Source: Tessaracoccus oleiagri
GTDB lineage: Bacteria > Actinomycetota > Actinomycetes > Propionibacteriales > Propionibacteriaceae
NCBI RefSeq assembly: GCF_900103275.1
Contig: NZ_FNGP01000003.1
Location: 248,001-312,000 of the forward strand
Reading direction: 5' to 3'
Length of the DNA stretch: 64,000 bases
Numbering within the stretch: the stretch's first letter is position 1; every line of letters begins with the position of its first letter. The notes under the pieces were generated by a model. The model ran no database searches. It was given only the letters and a program-made list of their open reading frames with translations, and was not told the origin of the DNA. Of the stretch, positions 8,359 to 17,014 are shown one piece after another. A program made the position numbers and the translations under genes.

Positions 8359-8482
8359 TGGCCGTCGGTCGTCTGTGCCGTCGGCTCTTCGTGCCCGAAG
8401 TGCCGCGGTGATTGGCTACCGAGAATATCCACCACAAGATTGGGCATCCCCATGTCCAGTCGCTGATTGAAAAGGTTGCTCG

Positions 8483-8596
8483 ATGAAGGTTCAGCCGAGC
8501 GTCAAGAAGATCTGCGACAAGTGCAAGGTGATTCGCCGGCACGGTCGTGTGATGGTGATCTGCGAGAACCCGCGCCACAAGCAGCGCCAGGGCTGA
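8483..8596 (+). CDS. rpmJ: 50S ribosomal protein L36 (bL36)
   Basis: This 37-residue protein has the sequence pattern of bL36: [16 protein letters not shown], then [18 protein letters not shown]. The three Cys and one His (CDKC ... C ... H) form the zinc site of the zinc-binding (C+) variant. It is a late-assembling protein of the large subunit. It starts the rpmJ-rpsM-rpsK-rpsD-rpoA-rplQ block. The gap of 216 bases to rpsM is unusually long and rich in hairpins. Confidence 0.96.
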   Translation: MKVQPSVKKICDKCKVIRRHGRVMVICENPRHKQRQG

Positions 8597-8616
8597 TCGC
8601 AGACCGCCGCGGGCAA

Positions 8617-8789
8617 GGGCCATTGGCCCCGACCGCCGACAACTGAAAGCAACGTGTACGCAAAAGGCCGGGTCGCACCGGCCCACACCCCCGGACGAAG
8701 GCCGGGGCCCCGCGGTCGAAGAGTTTCGACCGGCCAAGGCAGCGGGGACGCGACACGCCACACACCTTCGCAGCTGATGGAAACAGCTG
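8617..8789 (+). promoter_or_regulatory. Five-hairpin structured leader between rpmJ and rpsM
   Basis: The transcribed gap contains five separate inverted repeats: GGGCC/GGCCC at 8617-8629, GGCCGG/CCGGCC at 8666-8683, CCCCGG/CCGGGG at 8689-8707, CGGTCGAA-GAGT-TTCGACCG at 8713-8732 and CAGCTG/CAGCTG at 8771-8789. The last one ends just before the ribosome binding site AGAAAGG of rpsM. Leaders of this operon bind S4 in enterobacteria, so an autoregulatory RNA is a reasonable guess. None of the hairpins is followed by a T run, so they are not simple terminators. Confidence 0.5.
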
Positions 8790-8812
8790 AAACCTAAGAA
8801 AGGTACCGCCTG

Positions 8813-9187
8813 ATGGCACGCCTCGTCGGTGTCGACCTTCCGCGCGAAAAGCGCCTGGAGGTCGCACTCACCTACATCTTCGGCATTGGCAAGACCCGCG
8901 CCGCAGAAACCCTCGCCGCCACCGGCATCAGCGGCGACACCCGCGTCCACCAGCTGAGCGAAGCAGAGCTCGTCCAGCTGCGTGACCACATCGAAGGCAA
9001 CTACGAGATCGAGGGTGACCTCCGCCGTAGCGTCGCAGCCGACATCCGCCGCAAGGTCGAGATCGGCAACTACCAGGGTCGTCGCCACCGCAGCGGCCTT
9101 CCTGTCCACGGCCAGCGCACGCGCACCAACGCCCGCACCCGCAAGGGCAAGAAGAAGGCCGTTGCCGGCAAGAAGAAGGCACGCTGA
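8813..9187 (+). CDS. rpsM: 30S ribosomal protein S13 (uS13)
   Basis: This 124-residue protein starts [20 protein letters not shown] and carries the helix-two-turn-helix region ([10 protein letters not shown]). It ends with the [21 protein letters not shown] tail that contacts rRNA and tRNA at the subunit head. Length and sequence are normal for the family. A clear ribosome binding site (AGAAAGG) precedes the ATG. Confidence 0.98.
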   Translation: MARLVGVDLPREKRLEVALTYIFGIGKTRAAETLAATGISGDTRVHQLSEAELVQLRDHIEGNYEIEGDLRRSVAADIRRKVEIGNYQGRRHRSGLPVHGQRTRTNARTRKGKKKAVAGKKKAR

Positions 9188-9233
9188 CCCGCGCGGTGAG
9201 CTGAAGAGAAGACTGTAGGAGAAACACAAACTT

Positions 9234-9638
9234 ATGGCTACTGCAGGCCGCAAGGGCGCACAGACCAAGATGCGCCGCAAGGAAAAGAAGAACGTGCTCG
9301 CCGGTCAGGCGCACATCAAGAGCACCTTCAACAACACCATCATCTCGATCTCCGACCCCACGGGCGCCGTCATCGCATGGGCTTCCGCGGGCACCGTCGG
9401 GTTCAAGGGTTCGCGCAAGTCGACCCCGTTCGCCGCACAGATGGCCGCCGAGGCCGCTGGCCGCCGCGCCATGGAGCACGGCATGAAGCGCGTGGACGTG
9501 TTCGTCAAGGGTCCCGGCTCCGGCCGTGAGACCGCCATCCGTTCGCTTGGTGCGATCGGGCTCGAGGTCGGGACCATCTCCGACGTCACGCCCGTGCCCC
9601 ACAACGGCTGCCGTCCGCCCAAGCGCCGTCGCGTTTAA
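9234..9638 (+). CDS. rpsK: 30S ribosomal protein S11 (uS11)
   Basis: This 134-residue protein matches uS11 end to end. It has a basic N-terminal tail, [18 protein letters not shown], the [13 protein letters not shown] loop, and the closing [17 protein letters not shown] segment. It sits on the platform of the small subunit near the E site. The second gene after the rpsM leader, it is preceded by TAGGAGAAA as ribosome binding site. Confidence 0.98.
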   Translation: MATAGRKGAQTKMRRKEKKNVLAGQAHIKSTFNNTIISISDPTGAVIAWASAGTVGFKGSRKSTPFAAQMAAEAAGRRAMEHGMKRVDVFVKGPGSGRETAIRSLGAIGLEVGTISDVTPVPHNGCRPPKRRRV

Positions 9639-9670
9639 TCGTCTCGAGATAGAAAGGCTAGAAGAGAATC

Positions 9671-10276
9671 ATGGCTCGTTACACCGGCCCTCTTACCAAG
9701 AAGTCTCGTCGTCTCGGGACTGACCTCGTCGGCAACGACAAGTCCTTCGAGCGCCGCCCGTACCCCCCGGGTCAGCACGGCCGCGGCCGCACCAAGGACT
9801 CCGAGTACTCGCTGCAGCAGAAGGAGAAGCAGAAGGCCCGCTTCGCGTACGGCGTGCTGGAGAAGCAGTTCCGCCGCTACTACGAAGAGGCTGCCCGCGT
9901 CCCCGGCAAGACCGGTGACAACCTCCTGCGCATCCTGGAGTCCCGCCTCGACAACGTGGTGTACCGCGCAGGCTTCGCCTCGACGCGCCGCCAGGCGCGC
10001 CAGCTCGTCGTGCACGGCCACTTCCTGGTCAACGGCCAGCGCGTGAACATCCCGTCGTACCGCGTCCAGCCCAAGGACATCATCGACGTCGCCGAGAAGT
10101 CGCTGAACCTCCACCCGCTGGTCGTGGCGCGCGAGACGCACCACGAGCGCACCGTTCCCGGCTGGCTCGAGGCCCGCCCGAACCGCATGCGCATCCTGGT
10201 CCACCAGCTCCCGGTCCGCGAGCAGATCGTCGTGGACGTCCAGGAGCAGATGATCGTCGAGCTCTACTCGAAGTAA
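9671..10276 (+). CDS. rpsD: 30S ribosomal protein S4 (uS4)
   Basis: This 201-residue primary 16S rRNA-binding protein initiates small-subunit assembly. The N-terminal region lacks the four-Cys zinc knuckle seen in some S4 proteins. A central S4 RNA-binding domain is evident (RLDNVVYRAGFASTRRQARQ, VHGHFLVNGQRVNIPSY). In enterobacteria S4 represses its own operon by binding the rpsM leader; the structured gap upstream of rpsM makes the same question relevant here. Confidence 0.98.
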   Translation: MARYTGPLTKKSRRLGTDLVGNDKSFERRPYPPGQHGRGRTKDSEYSLQQKEKQKARFAYGVLEKQFRRYYEEAARVPGKTGDNLLRILESRLDNVVYRAGFASTRRQARQLVVHGHFLVNGQRVNIPSYRVQPKDIIDVAEKSLNLHPLVVARETHHERTVPGWLEARPNRMRILVHQLPVREQIVVDVQEQMIVELYSK

Positions 10277-10290
10277 GAAGATCCCTTGCA

Positions 10291-10315
10291 GGGGGCCGGA
10301 GCCGTTCCGGCCCCC
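10291..10315 (+). other. Strong hairpin without T run in the rpsD-rpoA gap
   Basis: GGGGGCCGGA and TCCGGCCCCC form a perfect 10-bp stem around the loop GCCGT, 14 bases after the rpsD stop. No U tract follows, so it is unlikely to be an efficient intrinsic terminator. It may protect the upstream mRNA from 3' exonucleases or reduce read-through into rpoA. Confidence 0.7.
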
Positions 10316-10363
10316 AACCAAGTTCGCACCATCAGATAGCGGTTGGTGCGGGAAGGAAAACCA

Positions 10364-11380
10364 ATGCTCATCGCACAGCGCCCCACGCTCTCCGAAGAGG
10401 TCGTCTCCGACTACCGCTCCCGGTTCATCATCGAGCCGCTGGAGCCGGGCTTCGGCTACACCCTCGGCAACTCGCTGCGTCGCACCCTGCTGTCGTCCAT
10501 CCCGGGCGCCTCGGTCACCAGCATCAAGATCGAGGGCAACCAGCACGAGTTCTCGACGATCGAGGGCGTGGTCGAGGACGTCACCGAGATCATCCTGAAC
10601 CTCAAGGGCCTCGTCATCTCCTCCGAGGAGGACGAGCCCGTGGTCATGTACCTGCGCAAGGCGGGTGCCGGCGCGGTCACCGCGGCGGACATCCAGCCGC
10701 CCGCCGGCGTCGAGATCCACAACCCCGAACTCCACATCGCCGAGCTGGCCGACAACGGCAAGCTGGAGATGGAGCTCGTGGTCGAGCGCGGCCGCGGTTA
10801 CGTCTCTGCCCAGCAGAACAAGAACCCCGACGCCGAGATCGGCCGCATCCCGGTCGACTCGATCTACTCGCCCGTGCTGAAGGTCACCTACAAGGTCGAG
10901 GCCACCCGTGTCGCCCAGCGCACCGACTTCGACCGCCTCATCATCGACGTCGAGACCAAGCCCTCCATCCTGCCGCGCGACGCCGTCGCCTCGGCCGGAA
11001 GCACCCTCGTGGAGCTCTTCGGCCTGGCCCGCGAGCTCAACGTGCAGGCCGAGGGCATCGAGATCGGCCCGTCGCCCGTCGACGAGCAGATCTCGGAGTC
11101 GCTGAACCGTCCGGTCGAGGATCTCGAGCTGTCCGTGCGGTCCTACAACTGCCTGAAGCGCGAGGGCATCCACACCGTGGGTGAACTCGTCGCGCGCAGC
11201 GAGGAGGACCTCCTGGACATCCGCAACTTCGGCACCAAGTCCATCGACGAGGTCAAGGAGACCCTCGCCGGCATGGGGCTGTCCCTGCGCGACTCGTCGC
11301 CGGGCTTCGATCCCATGGAGGCGATCGAGCGCTACGACGAGGACAACGACACGGACTTCGCGGAGACCGAGCAGTACTGA
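10364..11380 (+). CDS. rpoA: DNA-directed RNA polymerase alpha subunit
   Basis: This 338-residue protein has the N-terminal assembly domain ([20 protein letters not shown], residues about 25-45) that dimerises and scaffolds beta and beta'. A flexible linker precedes the C-terminal alpha-CTD (about residues 245-315: [39 protein letters not shown]). The alpha-CTD contacts UP elements and activators. The ATG at 10364 is preferred over an in-frame TTG at 10343 because GGAAGGA lies just upstream and alpha subunits typically begin MLIAQRPTL. Confidence 0.98.
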   Translation: MLIAQRPTLSEEVVSDYRSRFIIEPLEPGFGYTLGNSLRRTLLSSIPGASVTSIKIEGNQHEFSTIEGVVEDVTEIILNLKGLVISSEEDEPVVMYLRKAGAGAVTAADIQPPAGVEIHNPELHIAELADNGKLEMELVVERGRGYVSAQQNKNPDAEIGRIPVDSIYSPVLKVTYKVEATRVAQRTDFDRLIIDVETKPSILPRDAVASAGSTLVELFGLARELNVQAEGIEIGPSPVDEQISESLNRPVEDLELSVRSYNCLKREGIHTVGELVARSEEDLLDIRNFGTKSIDEVKETLAGMGLSLRDSSPGFDPMEAIERYDEDNDTDFAETEQY

Positions 11381-11421
11381 CCGCCCGAGCCCCACGGCTC
11401 ACACTTTTTGGAGAATGAGAA

Positions 11422-11988
11422 ATGCCTAAGCCAACCAAGGGCCCGCGCCTGGGCGGTACGCCGACGCACGAGGGGATCATCCTTCGTAACCTGGCCACCC
11501 AGCTCTTCGAGCACGGCCGCATCAAGACCACCGAGACGAAGGCCCGCCGCGTGCAGCCCTTCGCCGAGAAGCTGATCACCAAGGCCAAGCGTGGCGACCT
11601 GCACGCCCGCCGCGTGGTGCTCGCCGACATCACGGCCAAGGACGTCGTCGCGAAGCTCTTCGAGGAGATCGCCCCGCAGCTCGCCGACCGCGAGGGCGGC
11701 TACACCCGCATCACCAAGGTGGGTCCCCGCAAGGGCGACAACGCCCCCATGGCGATCATCGAGATCGTGACCGAGAAGGTCCAGAAGAAGGCCCCCAAGG
11801 CCGACGCCGCTCCCGCCGCTGCCGCCGAGCAGGAGGACGTCGTGGAGGACCAGGGACCGGACCTCGAGGAGACCGGGACCGACGAGCCGGCCGTCGAGGC
11901 CGACACCGCCGAGGAGGTCGCGGCCGCCGAGGGGATCGAGGTCGAGCAGACCGAGCAGGCCGAGGAGACCGACGAAGCCGCCAAGTGA
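11422..11988 (+). CDS. rplQ: 50S ribosomal protein L17 (bL17) with acidic C-terminal extension
   Basis: The first 120 or so residues are canonical bL17 ([56 protein letters not shown]). A tail of more than 60 residues, rich in Glu, Asp and Ala, follows. Acidic tails on L17 are common in actinobacteria and their role is unclear. It is the last gene of the operon and is followed by a strong terminator. In many relatives truA comes next; here truA is about 8.7 kb away. Confidence 0.97.
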   Translation: MPKPTKGPRLGGTPTHEGIILRNLATQLFEHGRIKTTETKARRVQPFAEKLITKAKRGDLHARRVVLADITAKDVVAKLFEEIAPQLADREGGYTRITKVGPRKGDNAPMAIIEIVTEKVQKKAPKADAAPAAAAEQEDVVEDQGPDLEETGTDEPAVEADTAEEVAAAEGIEVEQTEQAEETDEAAK

Positions 11989-12002
11989 CTTCGCGTTCGA
12001 GC

Positions 12003-12036
12003 GACGAGGGGCCCCCGCGGGGGCCCCTCGTTTCTT
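12003..12036 (+). terminator. Rho-independent terminator of the rpsM-rplQ operon
   Basis: A perfect 12-bp inverted repeat (CGAGGGGCCCCC / GGGGGCCCCTCG) is followed by TTTCTTTT. It starts 17 bases after the rplQ stop. Confidence 0.9.
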
Positions 12037-12128
12037 TTGTCCCCGGCCCGGCCGGCCAACGACGCGGGCTGGGACGGGCGGCGCAGCGGGCGATAAGGTG
12101 GGTCGTCGATCGAGTGAGAAGGATGACG

Positions 12129-13118
12129 ATGAAGCGACGCGCGCTCCTGGGCCTTGCCCTGGTTCCCGGCCTGCTGGCCGCTTGTTCCACGGGGGAGGGC
12201 GCCACACCAGCGCCCGGCGACGGTGACCTTCCGGCCCCCGTGGCGATCGCCGCCGTGACGATCGTCTCCCACCCGTCGCTGGACCTCATCTACGAGGGTG
12301 TGAAGGAGGGTCTCGCCGACGCCGGCTACGTGGAGGGCGAGAACCTCGACATCCGTCTCGAGAACCCGCAGGGCGACCAGTCGACGCTCGCCAACATCGC
12401 CAACACCTTCGCCAACGGCGACGAGGACCTCTACGTCGCGATCGCCACGCCGCCCGCCCAAGCGCTGGCGCAGGTGATCACGGACAAGCCGATCGTGTTC
12501 GCCTCCGTCACCGACCCCGTCGCGGCGGGCCTGGTCGACAGCATGGAGGAACCCGGCGGCAACGTCACGGGCACGTCGGACCAGATCCCGGCCGACGCGC
12601 AGCTCGAGGTGCTGCGCGAGATCGTGCCCGACCTGGCCACACTCGGCATCGTGTACACGTCGGCGGAGGTCAACGCAGAGGTCCAGGCCAGGGGCATGCA
12701 GGAGGCGGCGGAGGCCGCGGGCATCGACGTCGAGGTCGCGACGGTTATCAACTCCTCCGAAGTGCAGCAGGCCGCGGAGTCCCTCGACGTCGACGCGTAC
12801 TGGGTGGGCAACGACAACGCGGTGGTGTCGGCCATCGAGTCGATCGTCCAGGTCGCGGAGGCCAACGGGCGCTTCCTGTTCACGTCCGACGCCGACTCCG
12901 TCGCTCGGGGGGCCGGGGCGTCGTACGCCACCGACTACAAGGCGCAGGGCGTGCAGACCGCGCGCATGATCACCCGCATCCTCGACGGCGCAGCCCCGGC
13001 CGACGTGCCGGTGGAGATCCAGGAGAGCCTCGAGCTCACCATCAACCCTGAGGCGGCGGAGCGGATGGGCTTCACGCTGCCGGAGAGCGTCGTCGAGAAG
13101 GCCGCCCGCACAGTCTGA
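12129..13118 (+). CDS. TrpX-type substrate-binding lipoprotein, copy 1
   Basis: This 329-residue member of the ABC_sub_bind family (TrpX-like) has a signal peptide ending in the lipobox LLAAC. Family stretches include LIYEGVKEGLADAGYVEGEN, DQSTLANIANTFANGD and the AQVITDKPIVFASVTDPVAA region. It should capture the substrate, in some bacteria tryptophan or tyrosine, for the permease and ATPase encoded downstream. The ATG at 12129 is preferred over the one at 12123 because GAAGGA then has proper spacing. It is clearly paralogous to the following gene along its whole length. Confidence 0.88.
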   Translation: MKRRALLGLALVPGLLAACSTGEGATPAPGDGDLPAPVAIAAVTIVSHPSLDLIYEGVKEGLADAGYVEGENLDIRLENPQGDQSTLANIANTFANGDEDLYVAIATPPAQALAQVITDKPIVFASVTDPVAAGLVDSMEEPGGNVTGTSDQIPADAQLEVLREIVPDLATLGIVYTSAEVNAEVQARGMQEAAEAAGIDVEVATVINSSEVQQAAESLDVDAYWVGNDNAVVSAIESIVQVAEANGRFLFTSDADSVARGAGASYATDYKAQGVQTARMITRILDGAAPADVPVEIQESLELTINPEAAERMGFTLPESVVEKAARTV

Positions 13119-13194
13119 GGGCTGGACGCGGAGGACGGTCCCTGTAGGCCGCTACTAGTCTTTCCGTGACTTGTTCTAACGAAGGAGAACCCAG

Positions 13195-14205
13195 ATGAAG
13201 TGGTCCCGTGCATTCGTGGGGGCCCTCGCCGCCGCGAGCCTCGCGCTGGCGGCATGCGGAGGCGCAGAGACCGATCCCGAGGAGACGGCCGCGCCGTCCC
13301 CCGGCAACGGTGAGGCACCGGCAGAGGCCACGATCGGGATCGTCAACCTGCTGAGCCACCCGGCGCTGGATGCCGCGCAGGCGGGCTTCATCGAGGCCCT
13401 CGCTGAGGCGGGCTACGTCGAGGGTGAGAACCTCACGCTCGACATCCAGAACGCCAACAACGACCAGTCGACGCTCACCAACATCGCCAACACCTTCGCC
13501 AGCGGTGACGCCGACCTCTTCTACGCCATCGCCACGCCCTCGGCGCAGTCGCTGGCGCAGGTCATCACCGATCGGCCGATCGTCTTCGCCGCCGTCACCG
13601 ACCCCGTCTCGGCGGGCCTCGTCGACGAGTGGGAGAACCCGGGCGGCAACATCACGGGTGTCTCCGACATGAACCCCATGGACGGCCAGCTCAACCTGAT
13701 CCAGGAGGTGCTGCCCGACGTGCAGACCGTGGGCATCGTGTACTCCTCCGGTGAGGTGAACTCCGAGGTGCAGGTCGAGCAGGCGCAGGCCGTGGCCGAC
13801 GAACTCGGCATCGAGATCCGCACCGCCACGGTGACCAACTCCGCCGAGGTGCAGCAGGCCGCCCAGTCGCTCGACGTGGACGCCTTCCTCATCCCCACGG
13901 ACAACACCGTCGTCTCGGCCGCGGAGTCGGTCATCCAGGTGGCGGAGCAGAAGGGTGTGCCCGTCTTCGCCTCCGACGAGTCCACGATGGAGCGCGGCGC
14001 CGCCGCGGGGCTCTCCGTGAACTACACCCAGCAGGGCAAGGACGCGGCCGCGCTCGCGATCCAGCTGCTCGAGGGCGCCGACCCGGCGTCCCTGCCGGTC
14101 GAGACCCAGAAGGAGTTCGACCTCTTCGTGAACGAGGCCGCCGCCGAGGCACAGGGCATCACGCTCCCCGCCGAGGTCATCGAGCGCTCCGCCAAGCAGT
14201 TCTGA
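13195..14205 (+). CDS. TrpX-type substrate-binding lipoprotein, copy 2
   Basis: This 336-residue second ABC_sub_bind protein has a signal peptide ending in LALAAC. Many segments are the same as in copy 1 (for example GYVEGENL, NIANTFA, AQVITD, VTDPV, NSAEVQQAAQSLDVDA), which shows a tandem duplication followed by divergence. A GAAGGAGAA ribosome binding site precedes the ATG. The permease starts 19 bases after its stop. Two binding proteins could widen the substrate range of one transporter. Confidence 0.9.
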   Translation: MKWSRAFVGALAAASLALAACGGAETDPEETAAPSPGNGEAPAEATIGIVNLLSHPALDAAQAGFIEALAEAGYVEGENLTLDIQNANNDQSTLTNIANTFASGDADLFYAIATPSAQSLAQVITDRPIVFAAVTDPVSAGLVDEWENPGGNITGVSDMNPMDGQLNLIQEVLPDVQTVGIVYSSGEVNSEVQVEQAQAVADELGIEIRTATVTNSAEVQQAAQSLDVDAFLIPTDNTVVSAAESVIQVAEQKGVPVFASDESTMERGAAAGLSVNYTQQGKDAAALAIQLLEGADPASLPVETQKEFDLFVNEAAAEAQGITLPAEVIERSAKQF

Positions 14206-14224
14206 CACCGACGAAAGCCCGACC

Positions 14225-15127
14225 ATGATCATCGCCCTCGAGATCGGCCTGCTGTACGCAGTGATGGCCATCGGCGTCTACCTGACGTACCGCGTGCTGG
14301 ACTTCCCCGACCTCACCGTCGACGGGTCGTTCACCACGGGTGCGGCCACGACGGCCGTCCTGATCCTCGGGGGCGTTCCCATCTGGCTGTCCGTGCTCGG
14401 CGGGCTCTTCGCGGGCGTCGTGGCCGGCATCGTGACGGGCGTGCTGCACGTCTGGGCCAACATCAACCCGCTGCTGGCGGGCATCCTCACGCAGATCGCG
14501 TTGTACTCGATCAACCTGCGCATCATGGGCAAGGCGAACCTGCCCCTGCTGCGGGCCGAGACGCTGTTCACCCCGTTGCGTGAGAACGGACTGCTGGGGA
14601 CCTGGGTCTCCATCGCGATCTTCGCCGGGGTGGCTGCGCTGGTCGGCGTGCTGATCTACCTGTTCCTGGGCACCCAGTACGGCGTCGCGCTGCGCGCCAC
14701 GGGCGACAACGAGCTGATGGCCCGCGCGCAGGGGATCAACACCGGCGGCACGAAGATCGTCGGGCTCGCGCTGTCGAACGGGCTGGTCGCGCTCTGCGGC
14801 TCCCTGATCGCGCAGTACCAGGGCTTCGCGGACATCTCCATGGGCATCGGCCTGATCGTCGCCGGGCTCGCCTCCGTCATCGTGGGTCAGGCCATCTTCG
14901 GCATGACGGCGGTCTGGCAGGCCGTGCTCGCGGCGGCGCTCGGCTCGGTGATCTACCGCGGGATCATCCAGCTCGCGCTCAACGCAGGGCTCAACCCCAA
15001 CGACATGAAGCTGATCTCCGCGGTGCTGGTGGTGCTCGCGCTCACCGTGCCGAAGCTGTCGCCCCTCAAGCGGTGGCGCCAGCAGCGGATCCGCGAGAAG
15101 GCCGTCGCCGAGGGAGGGGCCGTCTGA
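14225..15127 (+). CDS. ABC transporter permease (TrpY type)
   Basis: This 300-residue multi-helix membrane protein is of the type that accompanies ABC_sub_bind proteins (COG4120-like, related to branched-chain amino acid permeases). Visible features are an N-terminal helix IIALEIGLLYAVMAIGVYL, a LDFPDLTVDGSF loop, and the cytoplasmic ALRATGDNELMARAQGI motif that contacts the ATPase. Its stop overlaps the ATG of the ATPase gene by one base. Amino acid import is the likely role, judged from the family. Confidence 0.88.
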   Translation: MIIALEIGLLYAVMAIGVYLTYRVLDFPDLTVDGSFTTGAATTAVLILGGVPIWLSVLGGLFAGVVAGIVTGVLHVWANINPLLAGILTQIALYSINLRIMGKANLPLLRAETLFTPLRENGLLGTWVSIAIFAGVAALVGVLIYLFLGTQYGVALRATGDNELMARAQGINTGGTKIVGLALSNGLVALCGSLIAQYQGFADISMGIGLIVAGLASVIVGQAIFGMTAVWQAVLAAALGSVIYRGIIQLALNAGLNPNDMKLISAVLVVLALTVPKLSPLKRWRQQRIREKAVAEGGAV

Positions 15128-15918
15128 TGCTCGAGGCCAGGTCAATCACCAAGCGGTTCTTCCCGGGGACGATCAACGAGCGCACGGCGCTCGACTCGCT
15201 GTCGCTCAAGCTGGAGGAGGGCGACTTCGTCACCATCATCGGCTCGAACGGCGCGGGGAAGTCCACGCTCCTCAACGTCATCTCCGGTCGGTACCCGATC
15301 GACGAGGGCGCGATCGTCATCGACGGCAAGGACGTCAGCAAGGTGCCCGAGCACCGTCGGGCGACGCAGGTGGCACGCGTGTTCCAGGACCCCATGGCAG
15401 GTACCGCGCCGCACCTGACGATCGAGGAGAACCTGTCGATCGCGTTCGACCGGGGCAAGCGCCGCGGCCTTTCGCTCGCGGTCACGAACCGGAAGCGCGA
15501 GGAGTACCGGGAGGCGCTCGCGAAGCTCGACCTCGGACTGGAGCACCGGCTCGCCATGCGCGTCGGGATGCTCTCCGGCGGCCAGCGGCAGGCACTGAGC
15601 CTGCTCATGGCGGCCCACGAGCGGCCCTCCATCCTGCTGCTCGACGAGCACACCGCGGCCCTCGACCCGTCCCGGGCCGAGCTCATCACACGCCTCACGG
15701 GGGAGTTGATCAGCGAGCACAACCTCACCGCACTGATGGTGACGCACAACATGCACCAGGCCATCGAACTCGGCAACCGCCTCGTGATGATGCACGAGGG
15801 CAAGGTGGTGCTCGAGGTCGACGAGGAGGCCAAGAAGACGGTCACGGCGGAGGCGCTCCTCGCTGAGTTCGCGAAGATCAAGGGCGCGCAACTCTCCGAC
15901 CGCACGATGCTCGACTGA
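15127..15918 (+). CDS. ABC transporter ATP-binding protein (TrpZ type)
   Basis: This 263-residue ATPase has Walker A GSNGAGKST, signature LSGGQRQALS, Walker B ILLLDEHTAALDP (with His after Glu instead of the commoner Pro), and a switch His in MVTHN. It energises the TrpY-type permease from the cytoplasmic side. The start overlaps the permease stop (TGATG). The system comprises one ATPase, one permease and two binding proteins. No T-box or other riboswitch was seen ahead of the cluster. Confidence 0.92.
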   Translation: MLEARSITKRFFPGTINERTALDSLSLKLEEGDFVTIIGSNGAGKSTLLNVISGRYPIDEGAIVIDGKDVSKVPEHRRATQVARVFQDPMAGTAPHLTIEENLSIAFDRGKRRGLSLAVTNRKREEYREALAKLDLGLEHRLAMRVGMLSGGQRQALSLLMAAHERPSILLLDEHTAALDPSRAELITRLTGELISEHNLTALMVTHNMHQAIELGNRLVMMHEGKVVLEVDEEAKKTVTAEALLAEFAKIKGAQLSDRTMLD

Positions 15919-15927
15919 CGGCGGCCC

Positions 15928-15933
15928 TATGCT
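15928..15933 (+). promoter_or_regulatory. -10 hexamer TATGCT for probable leaderless kinase gene
   Basis: TATGCT ends 8 bases before the GTG start at 15941, with no ribosome binding site in the gap. It would let the two-component system be transcribed separately from the ABC cluster. Confidence 0.45.
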
Positions 15934-15940
15934 GTAGTCC

Positions 15941-17014
15941 GTGCTACGGCGGATGTTCCAGGGCGGGGGCGCCGAGATCAGCCTCGGGCTCCTCTGGCTG
16001 AGCGCATGGCTGCCCGAGGTCGGCAGCCGGGACTTCCACCCACTGGCGTTCCTCCTCGACGTGGCCGCCTTCGGCGCCGTGGTCGTCACCACGCGCCACC
16101 GTCGCTGGGGGCTGGCGATGATGCTGGCCGCGCTGCTCTGCAGCCTCCTGCTCGACCCGGCGACCTACGGGGTCATCGGCGTCCTGTCCTTCATCGCGGT
16201 CATCGCCGTGCTGCGCGACCGCGAGTTGCGCATGGCCGCCGCGCACACCGTGATGACGGTGATCGTCGGCGCGTCGGTGTCCTTCCGGCTCGGCCTCGGG
16301 CCGGTGGACGCGCTGTTCCCCTGGCTGCTCGGGGCAGGAATCGCCTGGGCGATCGGCCTGTCCTTCAACGGTCAGGCCCAGCTGGCGGCGTTGAAGGAGC
16401 GGGAGAAGCACCACCGCGCCCGCCTCGAGCTCGCCTGGGACCTGCACGACTTCGTGGCCCGCGACCTCACGATCATCTCCATGCGCATCGAGGCCGCCAA
16501 GCGACGAGGCGGCGCGACGGTGGAGGAGTTGGAGCAGATCGCCCAGCACAGCCGCTCCGCCGCCCAGTTCCTGCGGGACACGGCGGGACAGCTGGGCTCC
16601 GGCTCGTCGCGCGTGTTGAGCATCCACACCGCCCTTGCGGAGGGGGCGAAGGAGCTCGCGACGATGGGGCGCGGGCTCGTCGTCGAGGGCAGTGCGCCCA
16701 AGCCGGAGTACCTCGGCGATGCCGTCGGTGGACGCATCCTGAGGGAGGCGATCCACAACGCCAGCAAGCATGGGGCAGGCGACGTCCGGGTCACCTTCGA
16801 CGAGAACGCCTCGCGGTTCTGCATGGAGGTCGCTAACATCGTTGTCAACACCACCTCCGTCCAGAGGGGACCATCGCTCGGGCTCGGCGCCATGCGCCAG
16901 CGGGCCGCGATGTTGGGCGGGGAGGTGAGTACGAAGCGGCGGGGGGCCGAATGGATCACCAGGATCAGCCTCCCGAAGCAACAGTTGGCGCCGGGCGAGG
17001 GGGAGCACCAGTGA
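15941..17014 (+). CDS. Sensor histidine kinase (NarL-type partner)
   Basis: This 357-residue protein has several transmembrane helices in its first 150 residues and no obvious large extracellular domain. A dimerisation helix follows with the phospho-acceptor His169 in DLHDFVARDL, as in HisKA_3 kinases. The C-terminal ATPase domain shows an N-box like EAIHNASKHG and a GLGAMRQRA segment. It should phosphorylate the response regulator encoded next, whose GTG overlaps this stop. The signal is unknown. Position suggests control of the neighbouring transporter or glycosyltransferase genes, but this is inference. Confidence 0.85.
   Translation: MLRRMFQGGGAEISLGLLWLSAWLPEVGSRDFHPLAFLLDVAAFGAVVVTTRHRRWGLAMMLAALLCSLLLDPATYGVIGVLSFIAVIAVLRDRELRMAAAHTVMTVIVGASVSFRLGLGPVDALFPWLLGAGIAWAIGLSFNGQAQLAALKEREKHHRARLELAWDLHDFVARDLTIISMRIEAAKRRGGATVEELEQIAQHSRSAAQFLRDTAGQLGSGSSRVLSIHTALAEGAKELATMGRGLVVEGSAPKPEYLGDAVGGRILREAIHNASKHGAGDVRVTFDENASRFCMEVANIVVNTTSVQRGPSLGLGAMRQRAAMLGGEVSTKRRGAEWITRISLPKQQLAPGEGEHQ

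Noticed and set aside
12003-13194. T-box or other riboswitch ahead of the TrpX-type genes
   Set aside because: I looked for a specifier-loop pattern and the T-box core and for long pairing arms between 12037 and 12128 and between 13119 and 13194; nothing supported one.
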